A stretch of 64,000 nucleotides of DNA from Sphingomonas sp. Leaf9 (GCF_001421355.1 NZ_LMKC01000005.1:383001-447000); one strand, 5' to 3'. Shown: positions 1-8,859, numbered from the stretch's first letter. Numbers and translations: made by a program. The notes: a model not told the origin generated them from the sequence alone.

Positions 1-328
1 TCGGCAATGCCTCGAAACGCGCCCGGGCGTCGATGTACGCCGCATAGGCATCGTCCCATACGGTACTTGCTTCGGCCCGCTCCGCCTGCCGCTGTTGAGC
101 CTCGGCGCGGTATCGGGCACGGCGCACGACCTGCTCGGCCGTAGCGACGGGCGGCTGGCGTCCGATCTGGAACGAAAGGTGCAGCCCGAACCATTGCAGG
201 TCGAAGAACCGCACGTCGCCTTCGTTGCCGTGATCCTCGCTAACCGCGTCGAGCCGCTCGACCGTCACCGAACCCCAATTGTACCAGGGCTCGATTGCGG
301 ACAGGGCGCGCTTCATGACCTTCGTCAT
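1..328 (-). CDS. partial hypothetical protein (phage region)
   Basis: The reading frame starts at ATG 328 and runs off the left edge, so only about 109 residues are visible and the C-terminus is missing. The start shares one base with the stop of the upstream gene (TGATG), which indicates translational coupling. The visible part begins MTKVMKRALSAIEPWYNWGS and ends in an Arg/Glu/Ala-rich helical stretch. I do not recognise a family. It is the most downstream visible gene of the minus-strand phage-type run. Confidence 0.6.
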   Translation of the reverse strand, partial: MTKVMKRALSAIEPWYNWGSVTVERLDAVSEDHGNEGDVRFFDLQWFGLHLSFQIGRQPPVATAEQVVRRARYRAEAQQRQAERAEASTVWDDAYAAYIDARARFEALP

Positions 329-576
329 CAGTGCAGCTCCCCGTTCTGCTGCGCTTCAATGAAAAGGCGAATGGCCTCGGCGCGATCGGGCTTGCCCACG
401 ATCTGCGCCATCACCGGCGTGAGGTCGTCAGCCGGACAATCCTGCACGACGAGCCAGAGCTTACGGCCGGACGCCAAGGCATAGCCGCCGCCGATGGCGA
501 CGAACGTTGATAGCCATGCGCGCGGGTCGAACGAGGTGGTGGCGCTGCGAAGCGCGTGGAGGTTCGAATAGGCCAT
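328..576 (-). CDS. small hypothetical protein (phage region)
   Basis: An 82-residue protein starting MAYSNLHALRSATTSFDPRAW. It has a short hydrophobic patch (FVAIGGGYALASG) followed by a polar C-terminal half. It overlaps the next gene by one base and lies 3 bp after the preceding one, so it belongs to the same transcription unit. No family is recognised and there is no catalytic motif to support a function. Confidence 0.5.
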   Translation of the reverse strand: MAYSNLHALRSATTSFDPRAWLSTFVAIGGGYALASGRKLWLVVQDCPADDLTPVMAQIVGKPDRAEAIRLFIEAQQNGELH

Positions 577-579
577 GGG

Positions 580-837
580 TCAGGCCTCCCACACGACGAA
601 GGGCCCTTGCGGCTGGCCGTACTCACGGACCAGCGTCGCGACCGTGTGCGGGTCCGCCGCCTTGGCGGACAGGAACGCGCGTCCCGTTGCTTGCCGGCGC
701 TCGGTTTCGGCGTCGGACAGATCGCAGGAGAAGATTCGGTCTGCGTCCAACATCGCGCCCAGCGAATTGTCAGGGCCGATCCAGACGCGGCCGCCGATGG
801 CAAGGAACGCCCTGGCGGTATCGATGATGCTTGCCAT
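580..837 (-). CDS. small hypothetical protein (phage region)
   Basis: An 85-residue protein starting MASIIDTARAFLAIGGRVWI. This start was preferred over the longer upstream frame because a GGGGAGG ribosome site lies just before ATG 837 and because the extension overlaps the neighbouring gene. The hydrophobic AFLAIGGRVWIG segment resembles the GGGYALASG patch of the next gene, so the two may be distant paralogues; this is inference. The function is unknown. Confidence 0.5.
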   Translation of the reverse strand: MASIIDTARAFLAIGGRVWIGPDNSLGAMLDADRIFSCDLSDAETERRQATGRAFLSAKAADPHTVATLVREYGQPQGPFVVWEA

Positions 838-839
838 GG

Positions 840-1280
840 TCACGCCTCCCCACCGGTCCTGCCGGGCTGGAGGTCGAACCGACGCGACAGGGACCGCAGC
901 GCCCGTTGTTCCTGCACGGTCAGTGCCGGGTTGGGGGTGAAGCAGAACAGGGCGATGTTGGCGGCGGCACGCTCGACCAACTTTGTGAGGGCGTGCAGCT
1001 TGCTTTCGGCTGGCGCCTCGCACGCCAAGTCCATCAGAAGGTCCGTCGCTTCGGTGATCGCGATCAGAAGCGACAGCGCGTCTGCAAGCGACGCCGGCTT
1101 CTGCCCCAGCATTAGGCGAGTGATTGCCTCGTCGTTCTGGCAGGCGTTGTTAAGCGAGGTTTGCGCCCAAACGGCATCGGGGTTGTTGCGGTCGTTCGCT
1201 GCAGCGTCGGCGGCGGCAATGTCGCCAGCTACGTCGCTGCGAAGCTGCGCCAGCATGGCGATACGGGAGAGGTTCGACAT
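840..1280 (-). CDS. hypothetical protein (phage region)
   Basis: A 146-residue Ala-rich, mostly helical protein starting MSNLSRIAMLAQLRSDVAGD. The start is supported by an AAGGAGG ribosome site 7 bp upstream; the longer frame overlaps the upstream gene. It is packed within 3 bp of its neighbours. It contains two Cys and a hydrophobic central helix, but no known motif and no recognised family. Confidence 0.5.
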   Translation of the reverse strand: MSNLSRIAMLAQLRSDVAGDIAAADAAANDRNNPDAVWAQTSLNNACQNDEAITRLMLGQKPASLADALSLLIAITEATDLLMDLACEAPAESKLHALTKLVERAAANIALFCFTPNPALTVQEQRALRSLSRRFDLQPGRTGGEA

Positions 1281-1282
1281 GC

Positions 1283-1717
1283 TCACGCCTCCTTGCCAGC
1301 GAGGCGGGCCGCATCGGCCAGCATGTTGAGCGACTGGTCGGTCACGTTGAAAAGGCCGAACTCGACCATCGCGGCAACCTTGGCGTAAAAGTCGGCCGGC
1401 GTCGCCGCGGGCCAGTTCATCACGTGGGTTTCGGATTCCGACGACGCCGCGCACAAATCGTTGTCGAGGCTGGTCACGTCGTCGGGGATCGGGCAGGGAG
1501 CGCCACCGGCCAGCCGGGCTGCAATCTCGCGTTCTTCGTGGGCTTCGTACACCTCGCTATAGAACCGCGCCTGAGTGGCGTTGGCGTCGTTCGCCACGTC
1601 GATCAGTTCTGCCAGTTTGGCAGAGACGGTTGTGGGCACGGCTGGCGCCGGTGCGGGACACGAGGCGATCGGCAGGACTGCAACGGCCGCCATCAGGTTG
1701 CGTCGCGAAGCGAGCAT
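1283..1717 (-). CDS. small exported protein with Tat-like/lipobox N-terminus (phage region)
   Basis: A 144-residue protein. The N-terminus MLASRRNLMAAVAVLPIASC shows a twin-arginine pair, a hydrophobic stretch and a possible lipobox (PIASC), so export and perhaps lipidation at Cys20 are plausible. The mature part is acidic, Ala-rich and helical. An exported protein inside a cluster of tiny phage genes is uncommon; phage lipoproteins are known as superinfection-exclusion or lysis accessory proteins, but nothing here shows which. The function is unknown. Confidence 0.45.
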   Translation of the reverse strand: MLASRRNLMAAVAVLPIASCPAPAPAVPTTVSAKLAELIDVANDANATQARFYSEVYEAHEEREIAARLAGGAPCPIPDDVTSLDNDLCAASSESETHVMNWPAATPADFYAKVAAMVEFGLFNVTDQSLNMLADAARLAGKEA

Positions 1718-1720
1718 CGA

Positions 1721-1996
1721 TCAGCCCTCCCGCGCGACGAGGCAGCCGTTGGCGGCGTGCCGGGTGAACAGGCGCTGGCAGGCGTCAGCGGCGATCACCG
1801 CTTCGATCGCTTCCTGCTGCCGCGCCGTGGACGCGCGGTGCTGACCAGCAAGCAGGCGAGCGTAGGCACCGGGGTTGCCAGTACGCAGATGCTGACGAGC
1901 CATTTCAACGGCGTTCGTCGCTACGTTCGTCAGGGAAGATGTTGCACGCGCGACCTTGGCCGGACGCACGTAGGGCGTTAGGGTCTTCATAGCCAT
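1721..1996 (-). CDS. small hypothetical protein (phage region)
   Basis: A 91-residue basic protein starting MAMKTLTPYVRPAKVARATS. Two starts are possible, ATG 1996 and ATG 1990; the second has better spacing from a GAGAGG ribosome site. It is the first gene of the run of small minus-strand genes and faces a plus-strand regulator gene across about 150 bp. It may be DNA-binding because of its charge, but no motif is seen. Confidence 0.45.
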   Translation of the reverse strand: MAMKTLTPYVRPAKVARATSSLTNVATNAVEMARQHLRTGNPGAYARLLAGQHRASTARQQEAIEAVIAADACQRLFTRHAANGCLVAREG

Positions 1997-2142
1997 TCAC
2001 CTCTCAACCAGGTGGTTTGGTTAGGCCGGGCTTGGAGGGCTCAATCTCCGCGTCCGGCCGAACTGATACCTTTAGTAACACTATCCGTAGATGTTCGCAA
2101 GCGTCCGTTGACGTTCGCGCCACGTCCGACGATAGAAAGCGT

Positions 2143-2382
2143 GTGCCACTATCAATCCCTCAGTGCCGCGCAGCTCGCGCCCTTCTGGGATGGTCGGCGA
2201 GTAAGTTGGCGGAGACAGCTGGCATAAGCGCGCTCACCGTTAAGCGCTTCGAAGGTGGCCAAGCGATCAGCACAGGATCCTTGGCGAAACTCGTCCAAAC
2301 ACTAGACTATGCGGGTATAGTTCTAATTGATGAAGGTACGTCATCTGCACCCGCCGGGCCTGGCGTTCGACTGCGGGATTGA
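2143..2382 (+). CDS. Xre-type helix-turn-helix regulator
   Basis: A 79-residue protein read from GTG 2143, the only in-frame start close to the conserved N-terminus QCRAARALLGWSASKLAE. A helix-turn-helix covers roughly residues 12-45 (LAETAGISALTVKRFEGG), followed by a short beta tail ending LDYAGIVLIDEGT, as in small Cro/C1-type regulators of alphaproteobacterial phages. It is divergent from the small phage genes on its left and could repress them; that is inference. A longer upstream frame exists but is not phage-repressor-like. Confidence 0.65.
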   Translation: MPLSIPQCRAARALLGWSASKLAETAGISALTVKRFEGGQAISTGSLAKLVQTLDYAGIVLIDEGTSSAPAGPGVRLRD

Positions 2383-2468
2383 CCGTCAAAATGTTCAACC
2401 GCTCTTGACACGAACTCCGTCAGTGCCAAGGCGTCCCTATCTTCAGCCAGACCGCAACAATCCCGCAT

Positions 2469-3062
2469 CTACCATTGAACAGGCGGCTGGGGCTCGAGCC
2501 ACGCCATCACTTCGTCATAGCTGCCAGTCGTTCCACCGTCGGCGCCAATGCCTGATACGGGCCGATCGCGCCGGTCGCGGACATGGTATCTGTAAGATTC
2601 ACTTGGCTTTGATCGCCAACGACGAACCCGATAACCGCGATCTAGCGCAAGGTCGAAAAGTGGCTTGTCCGGGCGTGCAGCCTTTTTCACCCGGCGTGGG
2701 ACTGGCAACACCTCTTCACCACGCAATACCGCCGCGACCACTTCGGCATAGGTCGGGTAACGGCTGCGCCGACGCGTGTAGGGCCAACCGGATACTGCGG
2801 CTCGCTTGGCACGCAATTCATCGCCGCCGCATTCATCGATCCACCGGGCGATGCAACGATCGCTACATTCATAGTGATCATAGATTGCTCGCCCCCAGCC
2901 GAAGCGAATAAACATTTCGGCGAAGTCGGGCGGGCATGACCGGTATCGCCGGCATGTGCCGACGCGATAGTGAACACCATCTTTCAAAGCGTTGATCGCG
3001 GCGATTTGCTCGGGCGTCACCCCTTCGAGCGAAACATGCCTTGCTATGTCGTGCAGTGCCAT
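2469..3062 (-). CDS. hypothetical protein (phage region)
   Basis: A 197-residue, Arg- and Tyr-rich basic protein starting MALHDIARHVSLEGVTPEQI. The early part (VTPEQIAAINALKDGVHYRVG) could form a small helical nucleic-acid-binding domain, and several Cys/Arg clusters follow (CRRYRSCPPDF). No family is recognised. It converges on the plus-strand Xre gene and is downstream of the tail genes. Confidence 0.45.
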   Translation of the reverse strand: MALHDIARHVSLEGVTPEQIAAINALKDGVHYRVGTCRRYRSCPPDFAEMFIRFGWGRAIYDHYECSDRCIARWIDECGGDELRAKRAAVSGWPYTRRRSRYPTYAEVVAAVLRGEEVLPVPRRVKKAARPDKPLFDLALDRGYRVRRWRSKPSESYRYHVRDRRDRPVSGIGADGGTTGSYDEVMAWLEPQPPVQW

Positions 3063-3146
3063 GCCGCATGGCTAGGATGGCGGTGGTAGGCCCGTTACCA
3101 ACACCTCGGTGGCACAGGTGTCGCGTCACCGGGAACACATAGCTGG

Positions 3147-3380
3147 TCAGTGGTGGTCGTTAGGGGCCGTTTGCGCCTTCGTAATCGTACCAAGCGCGAT
3201 CACGGCCATCTGCAGCGCGTATTCGTTGCCCCAGCGGCGTTCCCAAGTCTTGAGCGCGGCCCCGATCAGTGCGGCTCCTGCATCGTCACCAACGAACAGC
3301 TCGCCCATGTCGGCAAGCGTTTCAGTCGCTTGAAGGGTTAGCGCTTCGCGGTGGAAGTCCTGGATAGGATCGGTTGCCAT
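3147..3380 (-). CDS. small hypothetical protein (phage region)
   Basis: A 77-residue protein starting MATDPIQDFHREALTLQATE. It is predicted helical, with an acidic N-terminal half and a hydrophobic C-terminal helix. It lies among other short minus-strand phage-type genes. No function can be assigned. Confidence 0.4.
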   Translation of the reverse strand: MATDPIQDFHREALTLQATETLADMGELFVGDDAGAALIGAALKTWERRWGNEYALQMAVIALGTITKAQTAPNDHH

Positions 3381-3592
3381 GTATGTCTCCGTTGCCCACC
3401 CAAGGCGTAACGGGTGGGCGGAGGATGGCTACCGCCCCGGCCGCTTGCGCCACTTTTCCGTTCGTTCAGAGCACCAGCCGCAAAGCCTTACGCTGGCGCG
3501 ATTGAGAAGCGGCTGGCCGCGAGGTCATTCCAGACTGTTGACCTTCGGTCAGCGGTTGGCCGGATGTCCAGCTGCGTAAAGCGGATCGCTGA

Positions 3593-3820
3593 TCAACGCC
3601 GCTTGATTGCGTCCACGATCGCGGCACCAGTGCTGACAACTGTTCCCATAATTAGGAACGCCAGCCCCGTATGTGTTAGCAGAGCTTTGTTCTGCAAAGC
3701 GGCTAGGTACTCCGCGCTGCTGGCAGGGCGAACCAGCATGTCGCCTAGCGGGGTTTGTAGAAGGCCAAGCACGAACACGATTAGGCCGACTAGAACGACC
3801 CCAGCCCCTAAACCCTTCAT
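3593..3820 (-). CDS. small two-helix membrane protein (holin-like size)
   Basis: A 75-residue protein starting MKGLGAGVVLVGLIVFVLGL, read from ATG 3820 because a GGAAGGGG ribosome site lies just upstream. It has two predicted membrane helices (about residues 4-22 and 47-67) and a short basic end (IKRR). Size, topology and position downstream of the tape measure gene would fit a holin, but no endolysin is seen beside it, so this stays a suggestion. Confidence 0.45.
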   Translation of the reverse strand: MKGLGAGVVLVGLIVFVLGLLQTPLGDMLVRPASSAEYLAALQNKALLTHTGLAFLIMGTVVSTGAAIVDAIKRR

Positions 3821-3919
3821 ATGTGACCCCTTCCGTTGCCGGGCGGGGTTAGCACGCAACATGATCGGTGGCGAGGCGGCTGGGGCCGTTGCCACCAGCC
3901 GCCGGGGGTGCCGGTACGA

Positions 3920-4048
3920 TCAGCGCAAACGCTGGCTGTCGCCCTTCTCAGTCGGAATAGGCTGGAAAGCCCCAAGGCGGTTGTACGCCTCCATGCTTCG
4001 GCACACCTCGTCCTGCACGATCCGGCGCACGTCATTCTCGGTCGACAT
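3920..4048 (-). CDS. possible 42-residue protein downstream of tape measure
   Basis: A short frame starting MSTENDVRRIVQDEVCRSME, 15 bp after the tape measure stop codon and in the same direction. It is amphipathic and helical. The position supports it as a co-transcribed tail-module gene, but its size and lack of a recognised family leave real doubt. Confidence 0.3.
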   Translation of the reverse strand: MSTENDVRRIVQDEVCRSMEAYNRLGAFQPIPTEKGDSQRLR

Positions 4049-4063
4049 CGTTCATTCTTACGG

Positions 4064-6895
4064 TTACATGCGGAAACGCTGGTCCTGCCGCGCATCAGCG
4101 CGGGCTTGCGCCGACGATGCCTTAACGATGCCGGGTGCCGACGCACGAACGACCTGCACGGCCGTGTTGCCGCTGATTTGTTCGACGCGGGGTACGAACA
4201 TGCTGCCTTCGTCGGCGTACACCTTGAGAACGACGGGCTGCATCGGTGCCGGGCGAGCAAGCGGCCTGTTCGCCGTCGTAATCCCCAGCGTTTCTCCGCG
4301 GGACACGCGCGCGATCGGTTGGCCGTTCAGGGCAAGCGTGTTGCGGTCAATGCCAGGGTTGCCCCCGATCACCATTGAGCCGCCGGTTGCGAAACCGGGA
4401 AGTGACCCGCCGCCACCTACCGCTCTAACCAGCCCGCCAAGGAAACCGCCCCCGCCGCCCGAACCGCCGACAAGAGCGGAAAGCAGGGGCGCGATGATCG
4501 CCTGTTGGACGGCAATGCGGATCAAGTCCGAGATGATGCTGTTCGCCACGTTCTTGAACACGTCACCCAGCGATTCACTGTTCGTGATCGCGTCGGCCAG
4601 CCCGTCGTTGAGGGACTTGAGCGCGCTCACCTGTGCCTGCTCAATGCTGTCCCCGATGTTCGCTTGCGCGTCCTTTAGGTCGGTTCTGAACCTATCGAGC
4701 GGACCCTGTTGTTCGCGATCCAAGAGCCGGCTGTCGGCCGTTTCGCGGGTTTCGAGGTCAGCCAGGCGCTTTCGTGCTGCAGCGATCCGAGTAGTATCGT
4801 TCGCGATCGACGCTTGGGCAAGCTCCTCGGCGATCGCGCCCCGCTCCATGTCGTAGGACAGCGCAAGCCTGCGTTGCTCAATCCGGTTCCGCTCAGCGAT
4901 AGACCCCGTTAGGCGAGCCTGAATCTGCAACATGGCATCTTCGTCGCGGAGTGCCTCTTGTACGGTCGACGCCTGTTGAACGCGCAGGCGCTCAGCTTCA
5001 CGGCGGCTGGCCTCGTCCTTTTGCGAAGCCGCAATCTTGTCGTTCAACCCCTGCAACTCCAGCCGCTGCGCAGCGCTGTAGCGCTGATCGTTCGCGATCT
5101 CCTGATTATTGGCGACGCGGCTGGCCTCAATCGCAGCCTGCTCCAGCCTCAAGCGTTCCTCTGCGCTGGCAGCGGCCCCCTCAAGCTGGCGCAGATAGGC
5201 AATGTTGGCGTTTGCAATCTCTTGGGCGATGCGCTGTTGTTCGTCCGCAAGCTGCTCTGCCGTCTTGCCCTTCGGCGCAGCCGGCCCCTTCGGCATCTTG
5301 GCAGGCTTGCCGCCACCCGGCGTTGCCGTCACGGCGGGGGGCGCGAACTTCTCAAGCGGGCGACCTTGGGTTTCTACAATCTGCCGTGCGATACGATCCC
5401 GTTCGGCAATCGTCTGCTGGATCGCGGTTGCGACCTCCCGGTCAGCACGACCGTTGCTGAACAGGTTGCGCGCGCCCGACGTGACATTCGAGAAGTCCAG
5501 CCCGAGCAGGTCGCCCCTGCTCAGCGCCTCCCGGTTCCGCTGGCCCGTGGCACCGCGGCCTGCAGGCGTCCGCTTCGCCAGTTCGTCCAAACGGGTTTCA
5601 GTCGCGATCTTCTTTGCCTGTAGCCCCTCAATCGCGGCGGCTTTCTGCGCCTGAGCCAGCTTGTATAGCTGCGCTGCGGCCCGTCCCGTCGCGCCGGCGA
5701 AAGCGTCGATTTTAGGAACCGCTGCCTGCGACTGGTTGCCAACCGCTGCTTGCCCGCTGGCAGCGCCTTCTGCGGCGATCTGCGCGGCCTTGAGGCTGTC
5801 CTTATAACGGGCGTTCGCGTCCCCAGCTTGATCGACCAGGCGGCTGGTTTCGGCGGACTCGGCAGCATAAGCGGTCAGCGCCAAGGTTACGCCAGTGATG
5901 GCAAGCCCGACGCCGCCTCCGAACGCCGCCAGAATGCTGGCTCCTAGCCCCGCTACGGACCCTTGCGCACGTAGTGCGTTCGTCACCAGCCCAACGCCCA
6001 GCGCGGCCCCAAGAATGCCCAGAGCCGGAATAATGACGTCGATGTTGTCGGCCAGTAGATCCATCGCCCCGACCAACGAGGCGGTTGCCCCGTTCGCCTT
6101 GGCGCTCTCCCCGACATAGATCGTCAAGGCGTTAGTAATCCGGGTATAGCCGCCGGTGATCGTATCAGCCGCCCGCGCCGCCTTCGCTTCAATTGCCGTC
6201 GAACCTTGGACGATGGCGTCGAAAAACTCCTTGGACGAAACCTTGCCGTCCTTAACGGCGGCGGTCAGTTTGGCGACAGAGCCGCCGAACCGATCGGAAC
6301 CAGTCGCTGCCGCCTCAAGCAACGGGTACAGGCCATCTAACAGCGAGTTGTATTCTTCGGCTTGGACCTTCCCGCCGCGCAATGCCTGCCCGAGCTGCAA
6401 TAGCGCACCGCCCGCCTGCTCGGCCGTAGCACCTGTGATTTTCAGCGAAGCGCTAACCGTGTCCGTCACCTTGAACACGTCGGCCTGTGTAACGCCCAAT
6501 TCCTTGGACGCTTGAGTCAGGGTGCCAAACAGCGAGGTAAGCCCACCAATCTCGACGCCGTATTTCTGCGCCGACGCGAACAGCCGTTTTTGTGCCGCAT
6601 CGAGCGCCGCGCCTTCAACGCCAGCCACGCGCAGGCTGTTTTGCAGTCGCGTGAAGCCGTCAATTAGCCCGACCAGTTCCTTGCCGCTGAAATAGGCGGC
6701 GAAGCTGCCGGCGAGGCCCTTGATGCTGCCCGCGATAGCGCCGCTGTCCCGCTGCAACCGCGCCGTCATGTCGGCGCTGGCGCGCTTCATTCGGTCGGTT
6801 TCCGTCGTGAAGAGGCGGCTGGCGTTCCGCGTGTTCTGCTCCAAGTCGCGATAACGGACCTGCAAATCAAAAATCAGGGGGTCGAGCGCGGGCAT
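4064..6895 (-). CDS. phage tail tape measure protein
   Basis: A 943-residue protein of the tape-measure type, which sets the length of a siphophage tail and is threaded through the tail tube. The N-terminal third matches the tape-measure N-terminal domain pattern (for example SGKELVGLIDGFTRLQNSLRV, shown here only in part, and repeated Ala/Leu helices). Hydrophobic segments fall at about residues 270-345. A long Gln/Glu/Ala/Arg coiled coil spans about 540-760 and is followed by a Gly-rich linker. It follows the HK97-gp10-like gene by 3 bp, with AGGAAAT as a ribosome site. It is too long and too different to be part of the GTA cluster at 45-59 kb, so it belongs to a separate phage. Confidence 0.9.
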   Translation of the reverse strand: MPALDPLIFDLQVRYRDLEQNTRNASRLFTTETDRMKRASADMTARLQRDSGAIAGSIKGLAGSFAAYFSGKELVGLIDGFTRLQNSLRVAGVEGAALDAAQKRLFASAQKYGVEIGGLTSLFGTLTQASKELGVTQADVFKVTDTVSASLKITGATAEQAGGALLQLGQALRGGKVQAEEYNSLLDGLYPLLEAAATGSDRFGGSVAKLTAAVKDGKVSSKEFFDAIVQGSTAIEAKAARAADTITGGYTRITNALTIYVGESAKANGATASLVGAMDLLADNIDVIIPALGILGAALGVGLVTNALRAQGSVAGLGASILAAFGGGVGLAITGVTLALTAYAAESAETSRLVDQAGDANARYKDSLKAAQIAAEGAASGQAAVGNQSQAAVPKIDAFAGATGRAAAQLYKLAQAQKAAAIEGLQAKKIATETRLDELAKRTPAGRGATGQRNREALSRGDLLGLDFSNVTSGARNLFSNGRADREVATAIQQTIAERDRIARQIVETQGRPLEKFAPPAVTATPGGGKPAKMPKGPAAPKGKTAEQLADEQQRIAQEIANANIAYLRQLEGAAASAEERLRLEQAAIEASRVANNQEIANDQRYSAAQRLELQGLNDKIAASQKDEASRREAERLRVQQASTVQEALRDEDAMLQIQARLTGSIAERNRIEQRRLALSYDMERGAIAEELAQASIANDTTRIAAARKRLADLETRETADSRLLDREQQGPLDRFRTDLKDAQANIGDSIEQAQVSALKSLNDGLADAITNSESLGDVFKNVANSIISDLIRIAVQQAIIAPLLSALVGGSGGGGGFLGGLVRAVGGGGSLPGFATGGSMVIGGNPGIDRNTLALNGQPIARVSRGETLGITTANRPLARPAPMQPVVLKVYADEGSMFVPRVEQISGNTAVQVVRASAPGIVKASSAQARADARQDQRFRM

Positions 6896-6898
6896 GTT

Positions 6899-7294
6899 CT
6901 ATTTCCTGAAATGCCGCCGAACGGCTTGGTTGAAGGCCTTGGCAAGATCACGGCGCGTGGGCACGCGCTCGGCGTCTCGTGCGGGTGCCATGTACGGGCG
7001 CGCGGCCATGCGGCTTGTGCCCAGTTCAAGCGCGGCGCCATAATCGGCTGTCGACTGCACGCGCAGATGCAGCGGCCCCATGCGGACAGTCTCGATGCCG
7101 TCTGCCAGAACGCCGCTGTCGTTGTTCGGAGGGGAGCCGGGCGCAGAAACAACGTGGTTCATGCCGGATTGCGAACCCTCGGTGATGGACCGCTGCGCGC
7201 GCGTTTGGACGTTCTCGCCCGCCTCCCGCAACACCTTCTCCATTTCGCGGATGATGGCGTTTGGCAGCGATCCCATCCGCCCCGGCCGTGGCAT
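6899..7294 (-). CDS. HK97-gp10-like tail-completion protein
   Basis: A 131-residue protein with the layout of HK97 gp10-type minor tail or neck proteins: an N-terminal helical region with QTRAQRSITEGSQSG, the central APGSPPNNDSGVLADGI motif common in this family, and the closing ALELGTSRMAARPYMAPARD segment. These proteins cap or join the tail to the head. Its start overlaps the stop of the upstream gene (TAATG). In many siphophages it precedes the tail tube gene; here it sits directly before the tape measure, and no tube gene is visible. Confidence 0.8.
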   Translation of the reverse strand: MPRPGRMGSLPNAIIREMEKVLREAGENVQTRAQRSITEGSQSGMNHVVSAPGSPPNNDSGVLADGIETVRMGPLHLRVQSTADYGAALELGTSRMAARPYMAPARDAERVPTRRDLAKAFNQAVRRHFRK

Positions 7295-7875
7295 TACTCG
7301 GCCTTCTCGGCGGCACGGCTGGCACGCGCTGCTAGGAACGCTTCACGCGACCCCGCCGGCAGGGCGTCCAGCGGGATTGCCGGCTCTCTCGCGCCCTCTT
7401 CTTCGGGGCGGGCCGGCCGTCCGTGAATGCGCCGGTCAATGATGATAGCGGCAAGGCCCCAGGCATCGACAACTGGGCCGGGCTGCACATAGTTTTCGAC
7501 CAGCCGCTTAGCCGTTACTGCGTCGACCGGGACTTGCTTGTCATCGACATAGGCCATGCCGCCGCCGATCAGCCCGAGCCGAATGGTTTCCCAGCATTCT
7601 TGCGGACTGGCGACACCTTCGACAGCGAGAGCGATCGGCTCGCCCGCCGCCTCGTACCGACCGCGCATCACGCGCCCGTAGAGTTCGAACAGGCTGCAAC
7701 CGACCTTGCGTTGCAGTTCGTCAATCTGCGCCATGGGAAGCGCAAACCGGTAATGCCCGTCGAAGGCCTCGATCCATTCGTCAATGCGGACATTCACGTC
7801 GGCGGCGGGATAGCGGAACGTCTTGCCGTCCGGCATCGTCGCCGTGTGCATCTTGCGGGGCTCGGTGGTCGCCAT
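7294..7875 (-). CDS. GTA gp10-like / tail assembly chaperone protein
   Basis: A 193-residue protein starting MATTEPRKMHTATMPDGKTF. Its size, acidic centre (MAQIDELQRKVGCSLFELY) and place ahead of the tape measure suggest the phage tail assembly chaperone group that includes GTA gp10. The C-terminal 60 residues are Pro/Glu/Ala-rich and probably disordered. It is the first gene of the surviving tail module; nothing phage-like is encoded upstream. The family call is moderate. Confidence 0.6.
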   Translation of the reverse strand: MATTEPRKMHTATMPDGKTFRYPAADVNVRIDEWIEAFDGHYRFALPMAQIDELQRKVGCSLFELYGRVMRGRYEAAGEPIALAVEGVASPQECWETIRLGLIGGGMAYVDDKQVPVDAVTAKRLVENYVQPGPVVDAWGLAAIIIDRRIHGRPARPEEEGAREPAIPLDALPAGSREAFLAARASRAAEKAE

Positions 7876-8859
7876 GTGCTCGTCTCTGCCGTTGCGTAGC
7901 CGTTGTGCAGCTGGGGGAGAGAATAATGGTGGGGGTAAGGGGTGATACCGCCGCCACCGGGCGACAGAGCATGGGAAAGGCCGCGGATAGCGAAAGCCAA
8001 TCGGCTGCCGACCCTATGGTCCCGTAAGGGAACCGTTTCAAAAAAGTTCAGACTGCGATGTCTACGAATGTTAATCCTCGGTGCCCTGTGCAAGGGCCAA
8101 CCTTCCGACACCCAGGTTATACCAACGGTTCCGAGGTGCATCAGAGCCCGCCCAACGCGGGGCTGTCCGATTGGGGTTTACCCTGCGAAAACACGCTGCA
8201 TGAAACAGTTCGACCGTTCAAACAGGGTCGGTATTAGTAAAATGGGACAGATCGAATGCAGGGTCTAGAACCTGTTCGCACACTTTTTCAACATCACATG
8301 CAATTGCGCGCTACCGCGGTTAAGCGGTGGCAATAGCAACTACCTCGCTACAGCGGGGATCGTCCGTACGATCTGTAGGCGGAGATGAAACGGCGATTGC
8401 TCCCCCGCTCTAGCGGGGACGCCCCGCAGTCAGGCATCACCGCGACGAAGCGTTTGCCGTTTCCCCGGCACCGCAGAAATAATCGAGCCCCGCCCGCCTT
8501 GCTGTATGACGGACGAGGCTCGGCGCCCTTGGGAGAAGCGTGCCGCCGCACTGTCGTTCCGTAGGACAACAGACAACTGCAGAGCGGTAACCCGACCGGG
8601 ATACACGTTGAGCGTATGCAAAGGGTTACCGGGTGGCATGGGCAGTGTGCGCTGTTTGCGTCAACCTCGCGCGGGTGGGCCGACGGACTGCAAGGGAGTG
8701 CAACTCGTCCGTCGGCCACGGTAGGACAACCGCGTCTAGATTGTCGCACGATCCAATCGGTTTACAATGCGCCCGTTAAGGCAGTTCTCGAATAGGGACG
8801 GTTGGGACGCGGTATGCGACTGGCCCTAGGCAATCACGATCCAGCGGACTCCCAACCGC
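7876..8859. other. gene-free stretch rich in inverted repeats
   Basis: No convincing coding frame lies in these 984 bases; the frames present lack family-like composition. Between about 8311 and 8730 there is a series of inverted repeats: 8311-8317 with 8324-8330, a 6-bp stem with tetraloop at 8358-8373, a 7-bp palindrome at 8403-8418, a 9-bp stem at 8585-8593 with 8623-8631, and an 11-bp stem at 8678-8688 with 8707-8717. The decamer gtaggacaac occurs at 8561 and again at 8721. This could be a structured RNA or a scar of phage decay. Confidence 0.5.

Noticed and set aside
2104..2118. 13-bp match (inverted) between 2106-2118 and the region at 25997-26009
   Set aside because: CGTTGACGTTCGC is GC-rich and short. 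The flanks do not match, so it is not evidence for an attachment-site pair joining the phage remnant and the satellite.
3817..4260. 147-residue minus-strand frame overlapping the tape measure end
   Set aside because: It is Arg/Cys/Ser-rich and antiphase to the tape measure gene; it is treated as a shadow frame. Only the 42-residue frame at 3920-4048 is kept, with low confidence.
8348..8749. 133-residue minus-strand frame in the stem-rich gap
   Set aside because: It has an odd Cys/Arg/Ser composition and no ribosome site, and it contains several strong inverted repeats. It is unlikely to code for protein.
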